64,000 nucleotides of DNA from Sphingomonas sp. HMP9 (lineage in GTDB: Bacteria; Pseudomonadota; Alphaproteobacteria; Sphingomonadales; Sphingomonadaceae), in contig NZ_AP022673.1 of NCBI RefSeq assembly GCF_013374115.1, positions 2,380,001 to 2,444,000 on the forward strand, given 5' to 3'. The translations under genes were made by a program, and so were the position numbers. Position 1 is the stretch's first letter; every line of letters begins with the position of its first letter. The notes below the pieces were generated by a model. That model was given only the letters and a program-made list of their open reading frames with translations. It did no database searches and was not told the DNA's origin. Shown one piece after another: positions 63,911-64,000 of this stretch.

Positions 63911-64000
63911 ATGCATGCCTTTGCCGCCCTGCTCGACTCGCTCACCTACACCCGGTCGCGCAACGCGAAGCTGAAGCTGATCGCGGATTACCTGCGAGCG
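63911..64000 (+). CDS. ATP-dependent DNA ligase, N-terminal end only
   Basis: The first 30 codons, beginning MHAFAALLDSLTYTRSRNAK and continuing LKLIADYLRA, match the start of bacterial ATP-dependent DNA ligases of the LigC/Lig-like group that have an N-terminal DNA-binding domain. The catalytic Lys lies beyond the window. The gene is cut by the window end, so its length and integrity cannot be judged. Confidence 0.75.
   Translation, partial: MHAFAALLDSLTYTRSRNAKLKLIADYLRA

Noticed and set aside
1..64000. CRISPR array
   Set aside because: No set of regularly spaced direct repeats of 25-40 bases with unique spacers was seen.
1..64000. rRNA genes or a replication origin
   Set aside because: No conserved 16S/23S segments were recognised, and no DnaA-box cluster next to dnaA or hemE-type genes was noticed.

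Overview
The window reads as chromosomal DNA of a sphingomonad (Alphaproteobacteria, Sphingomonas-like). The base composition is high G+C. Genes commonly overlap by ATGA, GTGA or TGATG. Marker genes fit the group: RegB/RegA redox sensing, DUF3572 next to DivK, a Gram-negative class GN sortase with its own substrate, a FecI/FecR/TonB-receptor cassette, and an alphaproteobacterial GGAAC-type stress promoter. This assignment rests on protein resemblance and gene order; no database search was run.

The left part (about 0-37 kb) is accessory and partly decaying. It opens with a K+ channel pseudogene, a phage-type cell-wall hydrolase and an SGNH esterase, followed by two secreted unknowns. A phosphoketolase/acetate kinase operon (3.8-7.3 kb) can cleave xylulose-5-P or fructose-6-P to acetyl-P and then make ATP plus acetate. 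Next come an aldo/keto reductase, a DUF1622 membrane protein, a headless Rrf2 regulator, and a sortase with its LPQTATG-tailed VIT/VWA substrate, divergent from an XRE regulator. From about 13.6 kb to a tRNA-Ser(GGA) at 36.97-37.06 kb the sequence has the features of an old integrated island. These are a broken P4-type integrase beside the tRNA 3' end, a degenerate copy of the tRNA end at 13.64 kb, and GATACCCCC repeats at the left end. The island candidate carries a two-component system truncated at both ends, a complete two-component regulator divergent from an MdtABC-type RND pump with its outer-membrane channel, a metallo-hydrolase, and a dead IS5/IS427 element abutting an esterase fragment. 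It also carries a GntR/FCD fragment and an ECF sigma/FecR/TonB-receptor cassette followed by a Nep1-like protein gene.

The right part (37-64 kb) looks like stable backbone. It has a cyclophilin-type isomerase, pirin, an FMN reductase, an extradiol-type dioxygenase and a spore-photoproduct-lyase-like radical SAM enzyme. A cytochrome bo3 operon (cyoABCD) is followed by SURF1 and by RegB/RegA. Further right are two MFS transporters, a flavin reductase, and a cytochrome b/molybdopterin oxidoreductase pair. Then come a cyclopropane synthase, an EF-hand protein, argG, a polytopic membrane protein, a FemAB-like acyltransferase and RidA. The window ends with a HAD hydrolase, DUF3572, DivK, rpmG, a GDT1-like transporter, DUF1328 and the first codons of an ATP-dependent DNA ligase.

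A family of long palindromic repeats occurs repeatedly between 39 and 62 kb, usually just beyond a stop codon, and was not seen in the first 37 kb. This supports the split between backbone and acquired DNA.
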